From the NCBI GenBank assembly GCA_019096065.1, contig JAGUCH010000001.1, forward strand, positions 15,128,001-15,192,000: a stretch of DNA of 64,000 nucleotides. Reading direction: 5' to 3'. The translations under genes and the position numbers were made by a program. Shown piece after piece: positions 1 through 13,008 of this stretch (positions are counted from its first letter, which is position 1; the number at the start of each line of letters is the position of its first letter). Source of the DNA: Paracyclopina nana (lineage: Eukaryota; Arthropoda; Copepoda; Cyclopoida; Cyclopettidae). The notes beneath the pieces were generated by a model. It was not told where the DNA came from. It made no database searches and saw only the letters and a program-made list of their open reading frames with translations.

Positions 1-1297
1 TTTTGCTTCTTCTGTGCGTGAGGGGTTTATACCTTTTGAGAATAGTGGCTTACCTTTGATGTATATTATGTATTGTCGAGCACAATATTTTAAAATGTCA
101 TGCCAGCTTAGTGTGCTGCTGATTTGCACGGATGATCACTTCGTATTTGAGGCGGAAGAATGAGCAAACTCAATTTTTGATCCAGAGATGAACACAGTGT
201 GCCGCGACTGAAGGACGAAAGCACCTCAGGTCAGCCCTGTGTGCCCACTGACATCAGCTTTCACTTATCCTGGACACTTTGGGAATCCAGCATAGGCACA
301 GTATAGCAGCGAGCAGCTGATCAGGCAACTTGCCAAGCTGAGAATCCGCGAAAGCTTCTAAGAATCTCGCTTCAGGAAGAATGAAAGCATTTCAAACAAT
401 GTGGACTTGTATGCTACATTATTGCGTGCATGATTCGCTTTTTTCTGATTGCGACCAATACAGAAGCTGCAATATGCTAAGCATCTGGTAATCCCAACTA
501 TAAAAAGCGATCGAGGCTTCTTCGAGATCGCCAATGCGTGCACGCACGCAATCGCAAGTGATGTTGCGCAAGTAATGCTTCTGGGTTTTTCAATATTTTC
601 AGCCATTTATAGCTCAGCAATTTTATAAGGAGTAGAGAAGAGCTTTGAAATATGCTTCGTTGCTAAGCTAAGGTAATTTCCGTTCATTAATTTTTTTGTT
701 TGACCCAAGTGTTCGTCAATCTCTGATATTTCTTGCATTTACATTATGCACATTACCCTTGCCTAACTTTTGTGGAATGAAATTAAATAAATATCAAAAA
801 GCAAGCTCTGCCACAACATTGTATTCACATTTTTTCGAAACGCTCTTGCTCTTTGTAACTAGGCTCAATTATAAGATTGCATTAATATGCATGATGACAC
901 AACTTGATAATGAATGAAAGCTGCCTTAGTTGCTCTAGAAAAGGTTCAGACCATCTACAAAGCAGCGAGGACCTTTTTTTCCTTGCCACCAGCTTTCTTA
1001 CCATAAGAAATAGCGCTGTTTAGGCCTTTCGTCACGGTTTGGCCTCTTGAGTGCAGCCCTCCTAGCATGGAGCAATTGTTCAAGAAAAAATGGCAAAAAT
1101 CTTGACGAAGAAGCTGCGAGTGCTTCTTTTGATAAGTCAGCTCTTGAAAGATGACATTTTCTCAATGCAATTCCCCACTTAATTTAACAAATGGAAATTT
1201 AGAGCTTTACTGTGTACTCTCGAGGTCAAAAAAGGAAGACTTTTAAACACGGCTGATATTGTTGAGGCTTCAGTGTAATTTTTTCGAGATAGATACA
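1..1297. other. Non-coding stretch, nothing recognised
   Basis: I see no convincing coding exon, RNA gene or repeat here. The short open frames on both strands lack splice context and recognisable residues. The right part would hold the 3' UTR of the minus-strand kinase gene ending at 1298. Confidence 0.5.
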
Positions 1298-3922
<2,625 letters not shown>

Positions 3923-4406
3923 TTATTTGGACAAACCAACGAGTGTGCCACATAGAAAGTGTTGCACCAGAGAGAGAAATAAGGCGGAAACTGATTTGAG
4001 GCAGCAGCTAGGTATAGCTTCCCAATCGTACTGTCACTTTTTGGTGTAAACAACTTATCAGGATGGGGCCGAAGTGTAAACTGAGCTTTCACCGAGAAAT
4101 ACTGCAGTAATTAGCGAATCAGCCTGCGCTGCGAGATTAGTCATGTGCAAAAGCAAATGTTTGCCATGGACATCAACGACGTACGTACTTTTCCTCGTAT
4201 TCATTTGTCGCATGTACTTTATTAACACGACTGACGTTGAAGATTTTCCGTCTAACTTTTCCTCCAAAAGTTGCGTAAAATTGAGGGCGTAAACAATTTC
4301 CTAGAAAGCCTACTAGATAATTTACTACGCCATATGATATCTCACGTTCCGAGTCCCCCACAAAACAAATTGAAACTTTAAAAGTGACTTTTGAAACTTT
4401 TTGCAG

Positions 4407-4893
4407 CCTTTAAAAATGTCAGGCCTGCCAACAAATCGAGCACCATTGATGAATCACGAGTAAGTAAATTTAGGCAGCCTTAAATAACCTTTTAACTCTA
4501 AAAAACGAATACTTTAAGGACGAGAGACAATTCAACGAGCAGATGGAGAAGCTCAACGAGATGAAGTTCAAGGCCAAGAAAAGGCAGGCTAAGAAGAAGG
4601 ACGATGCTGCTGCTCATGTCGAAGAGCTTCATGATGAAGAGGAGACGGAGGATGAGGAAACAACCACTGAGGAGGAAGAAGAGCCAATCCTTGAAGAGGA
4701 TGAGAGTGATAGCGAGTCTGAGTCCGAGCATGAAGACCTTCCTCAGAACATTGATCCTCAAGCAGAAGCCGAAGACTCTGGCAATGAAGATGCTCCGACT
4801 GAAGATGCTCCGATTGAAGATGAGCCAATGGATGATGGCAATGCCAACAACGACCCTCCTCAGCCTCCCGTAAGCCCCGATCCTTATCATTGA
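4407..4893 (+). CDS. Acidic, highly charged protein fragment inside a TIR element
   Basis: Two candidate exons (4407-4459 and 4519-4893) join across an intron with a GTAAGT donor and a TTTAAG acceptor. The frame ends at a stop at 4891-4893. The segment before the intron reads ...STIDESR and the one after begins DERQFNEQMEKL, followed by a Lys-rich stretch, long Glu/Asp runs, and a Pro-rich end. It is not recognised as a family. The ATG at 4416 gives the wrong phase for the intron, so either an upstream exon is missing, which is suggested by a TTTTTGCAG acceptor at 4406, or translation starts at 4543 and gives 116 aa. Because it lies within 50 bp of the element terminus, it may be a captured host-gene fragment. 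Confidence 0.4.
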
Positions 4894-5437
4894 ACAGTAG
4901 TTTAAGCTTCTTTAAGGCTTGCGTAACTTGGTTACGCAGTAAACTTCATTTGCATCCATTTTTTTAGTAGTAGTAACGCAATTTCTTTAATGCCTATTAT
5001 ATACTTTATAATCAAATTATCCAAGTTTACAACAAATGTATAATCATCAATAATATTATCTGCAGGAGGAGAGGCAGGCATCTATGTCACTGGATTAAGT
5101 CGCCCGATACCACACCTGTTCTGCTCAACCCTCAACTTACCTGAAACAGAAGTAAAAGTTTGATAAAAGCGATCGGCAACACACACAACATTTCGGATAC
5201 CTATGATGGGCAGAACAACGATAAATTACCAAGGAGGTGTGAAAAATGAAGATGTGAAAATTTCTATGTGAATTTTGATATAAGCTAGCTCATGCTGCCT
5301 AAACAGTATTATCAGCAGCATTTCCTCTATTTCAATTACTATAAAGTATATGATATCGACACCACAATAAGAGTTAATAAAGAGAATACTACTGGGAAAA
5401 GTTACTACAATTAATGGAGTAAAAAAATAAGCGGGGA

Positions 5438-5522
5438 GCAGCAGGAGTAGCAGCAGCAACCCCGACAGCAGCAGCAACCGCGGCAGCAGCAACCGGGCAG
5501 CAGCAGCAGCAGCAACCCCGAA
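5438..5522. repeat. GCAGCA/CAACCCC-type microsatellite
   Basis: An imperfect repeat of GCAGCAGCAACCCCG units (CAG-rich) inside the 4356-5814 element. No exon with splice context uses it. Confidence 0.7.
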
Positions 5523-5982
5523 AGCAGGCTTTATACAAACTTTTATAGTCATTTTAAAGGTTGCGTCAACACACTTATAAAGTCTAGTAAAACTTTCGGT
5601 AATCCCTTAAAATAAGGCGTGCAACAAATAAAAAATTATAGGAAATAGTTAAATGTACGCCTATTTAAAGTTTACTTAACCGTACCGTAAAAGCAACTTA
5701 TAACAAATACTTTCATTGGTTGTGCGTCACTGTTTTGAGGGGTTAAAGCTTACTTAACTTCACACACTAAAAGCCATTAAGTAAACTTTAGGCAAACTTT
5801 CGTGTTTTGTGGGGTCTATTTATTTATCGTACATATATTAAAGATAACACATTTCCAATGGCTTACTGAATGGAATAATGGAGCCACAGAGAGGTGATAA
5901 TAGCACTCGTTTTTATTGCTAGCACAATTTGTATTGAAAGAATGAATATGACTATATCCAATGATTTCATCATAGCCCCTAT

Positions 5983-8911
5983 TCAAGATGATGCCATGTC
6001 GAATAATGGCTTAACTTTCGTCGCATCTCGCAAGCTTTTCCTTCGGCTGACGATCGGAGCCGCATCCGGAAGCGGAGGAGCCGGATTCTTTGAATCACCT
6101 TTCGGCTTGATCGGTTTCTCGATAATTTTTTCATGCACATAAGCTGTGACCGTCACCGAATTGGAGTTTTGCCGTGCGCGTAGTTTCTGGTATCCCTTGA
6201 CGAACTCCTCAACGCTGATCTCGCCATCTTGATCATCATCCATCAGCTTGAAGACTTTCTCTGCAAACACGTAAGCCGGACTCTTCTTATTTGCCTCCTT
6301 GGCGGCTTGGCCTGGAGCTTTGCCCTCCAGACCTTCGAGTGTTTCCAGAACTGAAGCCATTTCCTTCACATTGATTTTTCCGGACCCATCAGAGTCATAA
6401 AGTCTAAAAGCCCACTTCAATCGTTCGTCCTCGGATTTGCGTGTGACTACGTCGATTGCCTGCAGCAGAAAAGAGCACAGTGGGGAATTCAGCTGAGTAA
6501 ATGTCATCTACTAAGCATTACTTTAGCTTTCATTATTAGCTTTTCTTAGTCCAAATTGCATTGAAAATAGGTCACTTTTGAAATTTTGATCGACCAGACA
6601 GGTAAAATAAAGTACAGAGGCTCGTGATATTGTTCAGGGATAGCGACCACGAGTCAACTTGTCAATATTGTATGGTCAAATGCTTCCAATCCTTGCATGT
6701 ATCCCTTTTCACTAGTACGCTATAGAACCCTCTGTTTTTTTTTAAGTAGCAAAAGTACGCGTAGAATTATTAATATTATTTTCCCCGTCTACTCTAAATG
6801 CAGTTTGGATTGCAAGCGTATCAGTTCACTTTTGTTGGCCTTGGCACCATTACGAAAAAAGTGCACCACTCACCTGAATGAATTCCTTGAATTCGAGCAC
6901 ATTATTTTTATCGGAGTCAAACAGCCGAAAGATGAGATCGCAAAACTGCTCACTGTCGCCAATGGGAAAGACCCGCTTAAAAAGCCGCTGCAAATGGGAT
7001 TTGCTCAGCTTTCCGGACGGACACTCTTCTTGAAAATTGGTGAACCACCGGCGAATTTCCTCCTCTGAATAGCTCGTTTTTTCCAACAAGAATTTGGTAT
7101 CCTCATTGGACAATCCACCTTCTTCATTGCGGGCCTTTTCTCGTTTTGCTCCTTTCTTTTTCCGCTTCTTTTTCTTCTTCTTCTTTTCGATTATGTTGCC
7201 CTCGTCATCATATTGGTCCTGGGCGTCTTCATCGTCATCCTCGTCCTCGTCACTATTGTCCTCTCCATCCTCCTCGGAGTCTGAGTCGGAAGAGTCCGTC
7301 TTTTTACTCGACTTTTTTCCATCTTTTGCAGCCGATTTCGTGGGGTCCCATCTGGATGCTCCATCAAGTGATTTAACCACGCTCGGATGGTATACATTGT
7401 CCCATAGCCCAAAAATTCCTGGTGCCTCTTTCAGAGAGATTTTCCGGCTTTCAAACAGAGCAGACTTTTCTCGCATTTTGAACTTTTCGTCCACTCTCTG
7501 CATACAAAAGGCTCATTATTGTCTTTAATTTTGGAATTATTCATACGAGTGCTATATACCGTCTGACCGTTCAAAATTGGACGGTGCGGGAATCAAAAGT
7601 TTGTGTTGTGATTTCATGAATTTTGAGGCTTAATGGGTATCGTTGGAAAGCTTGAACCTTTGGGCATCTTTTTTGTTTTCAGACAAAATGAAAAATATTA
7701 TTGTGAAATCCACGTGACATCAAAAATAAATGATGCATCAGTTTTTTCGTGACAATTTTCTGGGTTGCCTTGGGAAAATTGAATTTTCCCGGTTTTTCCT
7801 CTTTCAATTGATTTTTTCTACTTTTACAAAAAAGGTGGAAAAAGGCTCAATCTTTCCAATGATATCATTTAAAAGTCCTGTATATATTGAATATGTGACA
7901 AAAAGTTTAGATTTCCGTACCGTCCAATTTTGAACGGTCAGACTGTATATCCTGTTTTTCATTTTTGTCCCAAATACCACACGTACAGAGTAAAATATAT
8001 GAAATTACCTCGATTTCGTCCTTCTCATAGATCCTCCGGCCCACTGCCCATCCCATATCTTCAACCCCGTTGGACTCAAGCCAATCCATGTCGGTTTTGA
8101 TGTCATCGATGTACTTCCACCGAAGCCACATGTTGTTTCTGGCCCGATCGTTTCTCTCTGCTGCAGTCTTGAAAGTGTTGACTACGATCTCCTTCAATCT
8201 TCGTTCCCTTTGTTGGGGAGTCAGGCTACTCGCCAATTCTGGAGGGATCATCAAAGTCGTCTTGCGCTTGGCCAATTTTGAGGCCTTTTTATTCTCCTCA
8301 TCTTTCTTCTTTGTTTTTGGTGACGGAACATTGGCCTTGTTTGCGTTGACCACCACAGGCTCAGGATCAGTAGCAGCAACCTCAGGCTCTTTCTTCTCCT
8401 CTGTAGTATTATTACCTTTGAGCTTTTGTTCCAGCACATGTGCCGGGATATCGGTTGGTTTTAGCAAGTTGGGATTGCTGCTCGTAGAGGATGCCTCGCC
8501 ACTCTCCTCAGCTTGTGCAGGTTTCTTTTTGGTCTTTTTCGCTTTGTCCTTCTCGATCATGGTGGCAATATTGGCATTGAGCTCAGCAAGTAGGTCCTCC
8601 TCAGCTTCCACATTGTCAGCCTTTTGCTCTTCAGCAGCTGAAGGATTCTTCTGGTCCTCAATTTGGTCTTGATCCGAGACGGAAGGCCTGGCCTCCTTCA
8701 AAGGCTGCAACCTGGAGTCATGAGGGCTTTCACTTTCAGATGGGTGTTGTTGCTCTTCAAAGCTCGCTGACTTTTTATTCGGGTCGATTTTGGGGGACAG
8801 GCCGACAAAGTTTTTCTTTTTAATAGACGACACTGTTGTCGAGTTTCGCCTCAGGCCTCGTGAACCCCCGGTGGGGCCTTTTTTCTTCGGTTTGCTGTCG
8901 CGCCTTTCCAT
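5983..8911 (-). CDS. KChIP/neuronal calcium sensor-like EF-hand protein with long N-terminus
   Basis: Coding exons are 8911-8009, 7497-6874 and 6459-5983, joined in phase 0 throughout, about 667 aa. The C-terminal part is a frequenin/KChIP-type module. It has a degenerate first EF-hand (CPSG core), then loops DSDKNNVLEFKE, DSDGSGKINVKE and DDDQDGEISVEE with good calcium ligands in the last two. Known relatives are about 190-250 aa. Here the EF-hand module is preceded by roughly 440 residues: a basic start, a long Glu/Lys/Pro-rich low-complexity region, a more ordered WLRWKYIDDIK...GWAVGRRIYEKDEIE stretch, an acidic run and a poly-Lys run. There is also a tail of about 65 aa after the last loop. 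No N-myristoylation signal is seen at the chosen ATG. The frame stays open upstream, so an earlier start (to 9016) is possible. The poly(A) signal is probably near 5819, beyond the stop. Confidence 0.8.
7559..7945. mobile_element. Tc1/mariner-type MITE in intron
   Basis: A 387-bp element with terminal inverted repeats of about 34 bp (GTCTGACCGTTCAAAATTGG core, only two mismatches), flanked by TA on both sides (7557-7558, 7946-7947). It lies wholly in the intron between the first two exons of the EF-hand gene. It has no coding capacity. A TA duplication and CMGT-type ends are the Tc1/mariner signature. Confidence 0.85.
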
Positions 8912-9216
8912 TTTGAGGCTAATCTCTCTGAAAATAATAGATTTTTTGATTGACATTTCCTTTTTCCATGCTGGCCAACTATTGTGAACAGTGTAATAAA
9001 TCGTGATAACTGCCAAATACGACTGAAGGCCACAAGGTCAGTTCTGCTCGGGCAATTGGCAATTTCTAACTGCGTACATTTCAGTCAGCCTCGTCGTGAA
9101 GGCTCTTAAGCTGAATTTTGTTTGCCACATGAATATACTACATTTTCAGCGGAAATTGCTTGTATTTTACGTTTCCTCACAATCGTAAATGCCTGTGTAA
9201 TCAGAGGAAGTGTTGC

Positions 9217-9649
9217 TTATACCAGAAATGGAAGGCTTGCGTCACTGTGCCTAAGCAGCGCAATTATTATGCCTTCTGCCTTGCTCGAGTCCTTGATCAC
9301 TACTACCAAAAAGCAGAGGGGAATCTTCATGACCTGGCCATTTAATGTCTTGGTAACAATTATGATCAGTTTCTCAGTAGTAGAGTACTTGTGTACTGAA
9401 AAAGGCCGAAGGGCCTTACTTCTTGTATCACGCAACAATCAGTAGTGCTTTTCTGGCTAAACAATAAAACTTGGCATTATGAGACAGCAGCGCAAAAATA
9501 ACTGGGCCGTTGGCTCCCTCTTCAATAATGTGCAATTGTCGAGGTCTTTACCTTTGGTCATAAACTAGGAGAACTTCTTCTTCTACTGGCTCTTTGGAGC
9601 TGTCAACAACCACAATATTGGGACGAACGAGGAGTCTGTTATTTGGCAT
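9217..9649 (-). CDS. Hypothetical small protein, two exons
   Basis: The first exon runs 9649-9552 from ATG, encoding MPNNRLLVRPNIVVVDSS and on, and ends at a GTAAAG donor. A second exon at 9421-9217 continues the frame to about 100 aa, with hydrophobic beta-like stretches such as KLIIIV and IPLCFLVVVI. The acceptor for that join (ATACAAG) has a poor pyrimidine tract. A better acceptor near 9464 (TATTGTTTAG) would give a different, shorter end of about 62 aa. I recognise no family, and the gene may not be real. Confidence 0.3.
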
Positions 9650-10500
9650 CTTCGAAGTTACTGTGAATTGGTGTGCGAAAGCATGGCTTTCTAAAAATTG
9701 CCAAAGCCTGCTCGGTGTCGGAGTCGTTGTCGTTGCTGGTTGTTTTTTCTCTGTGTGACATTCCTGGAAAGAAGGGGAAACACCAGTAGCTAGCTAGCAA
9801 AGGTCGACAACGACAACCAATCGCTCTGAAAATGGCCTTCAGGCCTACTACAGTCAGTCTCAGAGGTGGCCTAGCTCCTTTTTCCTATTTTACAACAACA
9901 ACAACTTCCATGCGCACGTTACTTCCATTGACCTGCTGCTTCCTTCGAAAATTGCCTATTTCACCTACGTTATAACTAATACCGAAGCTTGCCTTCTACA
10001 GAAATGATGTCAGTACAGATACTATAAATATCTAGGTATAAATAGGCGGCTTTTTTCCATGGAAATTGGCTGGTAGACAGCATGACAACTGACAAGTTGG
10101 CCCGTGCTTTATGATGGCTGTTATGTAATGAATGGTCTTTATTATCATTCATTGTCAACATCCAATGCGATACTAAAAAGCCTTTTTTGGCCCAGCCAAA
10201 ATGCTAAACGAAGCACATCCTACTTTCCAGTGTTTTTTTTCTTCTTGATTGCATAATATTTTCAGCTCAGATTGAGCTTGGCCAGCTTTTTTAATGAGCA
10301 TCAGTAACCAAGCTGACATTCTCGCTTCAGTACTAATTTACTGCTTTAAGTGGCCGTGAGCAGTCACGTCGAAACAGCTCTGCCACGATAAAAGGTACCT
10401 AGGTATTTTAACTTTTATAATTTTACCATTTGACTCACATTTCTTCTTTTTGTAACTTGTCTAGAAACTAGAAAGCCTGACTGTTGATTAGACGACTAAG
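9650..10500. other. Intergenic, nothing recognised
   Basis: AT-rich sequence between divergently oriented transcription units. It contains an ACAACAACAAC run near 9892. No exon or inverted-repeat element was identified. Confidence 0.45.
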
Positions 10501-10776
10501 ATGTGGCACATTTTCCTCGTAATGTTTTTTGTCTCGGTCATGGTAAAAAACGAGCTGTCACGAAGAGCCCTTGAAATGGACGAATTTTTTGATCAAATGG
10601 GCGTGGCACCTTTCCATGTACTACACCAAGAAGACGAAGGCATCGTTGAGCCCTCTCCATCGCACCAAAGTATCATTAGCTTTCGAATGAAATTCGAATT
10701 TGAAGTTTTGCCGCTTCAACGACCTGGAGAATATCGCATTTTCCATGAAATTGTATCTAGTCCCCAGCTACATTAA
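10501..10776 (+). CDS. Possible small secreted protein, 91 aa
   Basis: An ATG-initiated open frame with a hydrophobic N-terminus (MWHIFLVMFFVSVMV) that could be a signal peptide, followed by an acidic, Pro-containing body with no cysteine. It is not recognised. It stops about 180 bp before the G-alpha start and could also be chance. Only the signal-like start and the intact length support it. Confidence 0.3.
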   Translation: MWHIFLVMFFVSVMVKNELSRRALEMDEFFDQMGVAPFHVLHQEDEGIVEPSPSHQSIISFRMKFEFEVLPLQRPGEYRIFHEIVSSPQLH

Positions 10777-10954
10777 GAAATACAAAGTTTTTCTTGCTCA
10801 CATAATATATTTTAACTCCTTTTTTCTGCCTATTGTATACATACCATAGGTTTTTTGCTGGTCACCTGGCAACGCTTTCTCGTCCTCTCGAGCTTGTACT
10901 TATGATTTGAAGAGAACAAATTTGAGTTGGGCATCTTATTCAGTCAAACGTATC

Positions 10955-12449
10955 ATGGAGAGAGAATCGGTGTACCTGTGGTTGAGGTCTTGCCTTCGAT
11001 ACGGCCAAGAGCCCGTTACCACGGCTACTTCTGAAGTTGAGCCTATTGCAAAAACTGTAGTGAAACTACTTCTCTTGGGCCCCGCTGGATCCGGCAAGTC
11101 GACCGTTGTGAAGCAAATGCAAATCATTCATATGGTAAAATTGTTGTGTTGTGCCATATCTTTTTAATCCCTGTACTTAATTTTTATAGAATGGATTCTC
11201 GGAGCCGGAGCGTATGCGCTACAGAATATTAATTTATGAGAACATCATTTGGGGCATGTGGTCAGCTTTGAAAACCATGGAAAAGTCTGGGCTACGATTT
11301 GCTCGCAGTGCTCGATCAGAAGACGCAATGAACTTTGTCACGCTTGTCACAGCAAGAAAGGTGATGGAAAAAAATGCTTCTCTTTAATTCTTCCATAACT
11401 TAACATTAAGAGGACTTTTCACATTAGGAGAATTCCGTGCTCTCTCCGGATTTGGCTCGGATCATGATCCGTCTGTGGAATGATGTAGCAATGCAATTTT
11501 GTGTGAAAACTGAAGCAATCTATCGAAACACTGATTCCCAATGCGTGTTTCGAATCGACGAGTCATTGTCGTATTTCCTCGATAATCTGCCAAGGATATC
11601 CAAGTCCAATTACGAGCCTACGGTGGAGGATGTACTAAAATGCAGAATACAAACAACAGGAATTGTCGAGCTCAAATTCACGATGCGGAACACCGTATTT
11701 CGCATTTTCGACGTCGGAGGACAAAGGTACGAATTGAGATAAATTGGTATATGTTGGGCTCATTAATTTTTTAAAGTTTTTTCAAAAAAGATCGCAAAGA
11801 AAAAAGTGGATACACTGCTTCGATGATGTCAATAGCGTTATTTTTATTGCCGGACTATCTGATTATTTGCTCAAGTTGGACGAAGATCACACTGTCAATA
11901 GAATGACAGAAACACTCAAGGTGAGAAGATCTTGGATTTTTTTTCTAATATCTCGAGTTATGTAGTTTCCACTTTGCTTACTCACTTAATTAGGTATTTC
12001 AAAACGTGGTCTTCACCGAAGCCTTATCTTCCGCATCTCTCATCGTTTTCTTCAACAAATGTGACCTTTTTGATCTCAGACTAAGCACGAGAACAGGACG
12101 AGTGGCTTTTCTCGAGCTTTTTCCGGACTACAAGGACTCCGTGTTCTCATCCGGAAAGGCGGGAGATTTCATCAAGAGCAAATTTGAAGAAATTCTCGAT
12201 TTGAGATCGGCTAATCGACCCCGAGTGATCAATATTCAACCTCGCAGCAGTACCCCGTTTGAAGTCAAGGAGGACTTGGATCGAAGGCGGAGTAGTTTGG
12301 TTTCCAAAAAGAATAAAAGCCTCGACAGACAGGCCTTGATGTACAGCCATTTCACATGTGCCACAGATACGCAAAATATGCGAATTGTATTTCAAGCTGT
12401 ATCTGATACAGTGCTCATTTCCACAATGACAGAAGTGGGCATTTTTTGA
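10955..12449 (+). CDS. Heterotrimeric G-protein alpha subunit, divergent
   Basis: Five exons: 10955-11134, 11190-11360, 11428-11726, 11791-11920 and 11994-12449. All splice phases agree, giving 411 aa. G-alpha subunits bind GTP and relay GPCR signals at the inner membrane face. Visible motifs are the P-loop GPAGSGKST, switch I CRIQTTGI (Arg and Thr kept), switch II FDVGGQR (catalytic Gln kept), NKCD, and TCAT before the last helix. Odd points are listed here. The usual GAGESGKS P-loop has lost its Glu. There is no MG start for myristoylation, although a Cys near residue 15 could be palmitoylated. About 35 extra basic residues precede TCAT. The C-terminus ends in EVGIF, with no Cys at -4. I cannot assign it to Gi, Gq, Gs or G12. 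It may be an arthropod-specific fast-evolving class. Confidence 0.88.
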
Positions 12450-12645
12450 AAAAATGCAGTACAGCATGCCTAATACTTGTTTTATTTATACCTAATTTTC
12501 CTTTATTATAAATGAAGTGTGGAAGGGAAAAGTGTCTTGTCGCCATGATTACAGGGGAATTTTCCAAAACAAAAACTCGAGGTTGATAAATCTGAAGTTA
12601 TAAATACTAAGCAACATTAATAAGTTACTTCAGTCGCCAAAAATA

Positions 12646-13008
12646 ATGGAGATTTGCAAGAACTGCACGTTGCTATTTCTATGTTTTACATTTATTTTAA
12701 GCTTTTCAGTGGTGAACGGGAAGAAGGGCGATGGGAAAGGAAAAGGCAAAGATTCAAGGCAAGCAACAATTGCAATAGCAACAGAACCAACTAGTACGTC
12801 TACTATTACTACTACTTCTACTACTACTACATCAACATCAACTGCACCAACTACAACTACAACAACGACCACCACCACCACCACCACATTAGTAAAATGC
12901 TCAATGCCTCCAATTGTTCAACATGCCTCAATAACTCAGGGTGTTAAAACTACCTACTATGCAACAGAGCATATAGCCCAGCGAACCCTTTTTTGTTTTG
13001 AAATTTGA
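12646..13008 (+). CDS. Thr-rich (mucin-like) secreted protein, 3' end inside a transposon
   Basis: The ATG at 12646 opens with a hydrophobic signal-like stretch (LLFLCFTFILSFSVVNG). A Lys/Gly segment follows, then a long Ser/Thr repeat with a run of 13 Thr (likely O-glycosylated), and then CSMPPIVQHASITQGV, which resembles the start of a sushi/CCP repeat. The frame crosses into the inverted-repeat element at 12977 and stops at 13006-13008 after about 10 element-encoded residues. The gene may be truncated by the insertion, or the element may supply the new end. No sushi continuation is visible past 14288. Confidence 0.55.
   Translation: MEICKNCTLLFLCFTFILSFSVVNGKKGDGKGKGKDSRQATIAIATEPTSTSTITTTSTTTTSTSTAPTTTTTTTTTTTTTLVKCSMPPIVQHASITQGVKTTYYATEHIAQRTLFCFEI

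Larger units (their letters stand above)
4356..5814. mobile_element. TIR DNA element, CCCC...GGGG ends, 2-bp TSD TC
   Basis: The left end reads CCCCACAAAACA, and the right end is its reverse complement (TGTTTTGTGGGG, 5803-5814). The flanks are TC on both sides (4354-4355 and 5815-5816). Subterminal sequence is dense in AAACTTT/AAAGTTT words, mostly at 5560-5800. The interior holds an acidic coding fragment and a GCAGCAGCAACCCC-type microsatellite (about 5438-5522). No transposase is seen, so it is non-autonomous. The poly(A) region of the EF-hand gene begins immediately to its right. Confidence 0.65.

Noticed and set aside
4416-4460. ATG at 4416 as the start of the acidic protein
   Set aside because: It ends in the wrong phase for the GTAAGT intron and reaches a stop soon after without splicing.
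8070-8672. 200-codon + strand frame rich in Ser/Leu
   Set aside because: It is the reverse of the Glu/Lys-rich first exon of the EF-hand gene, and composition explains the open frame.
9122-9445. 107-codon + strand frame
   Set aside because: It overlaps a minus-strand candidate exon and has no identifiable domain or start support. Neither strand is well supported here.
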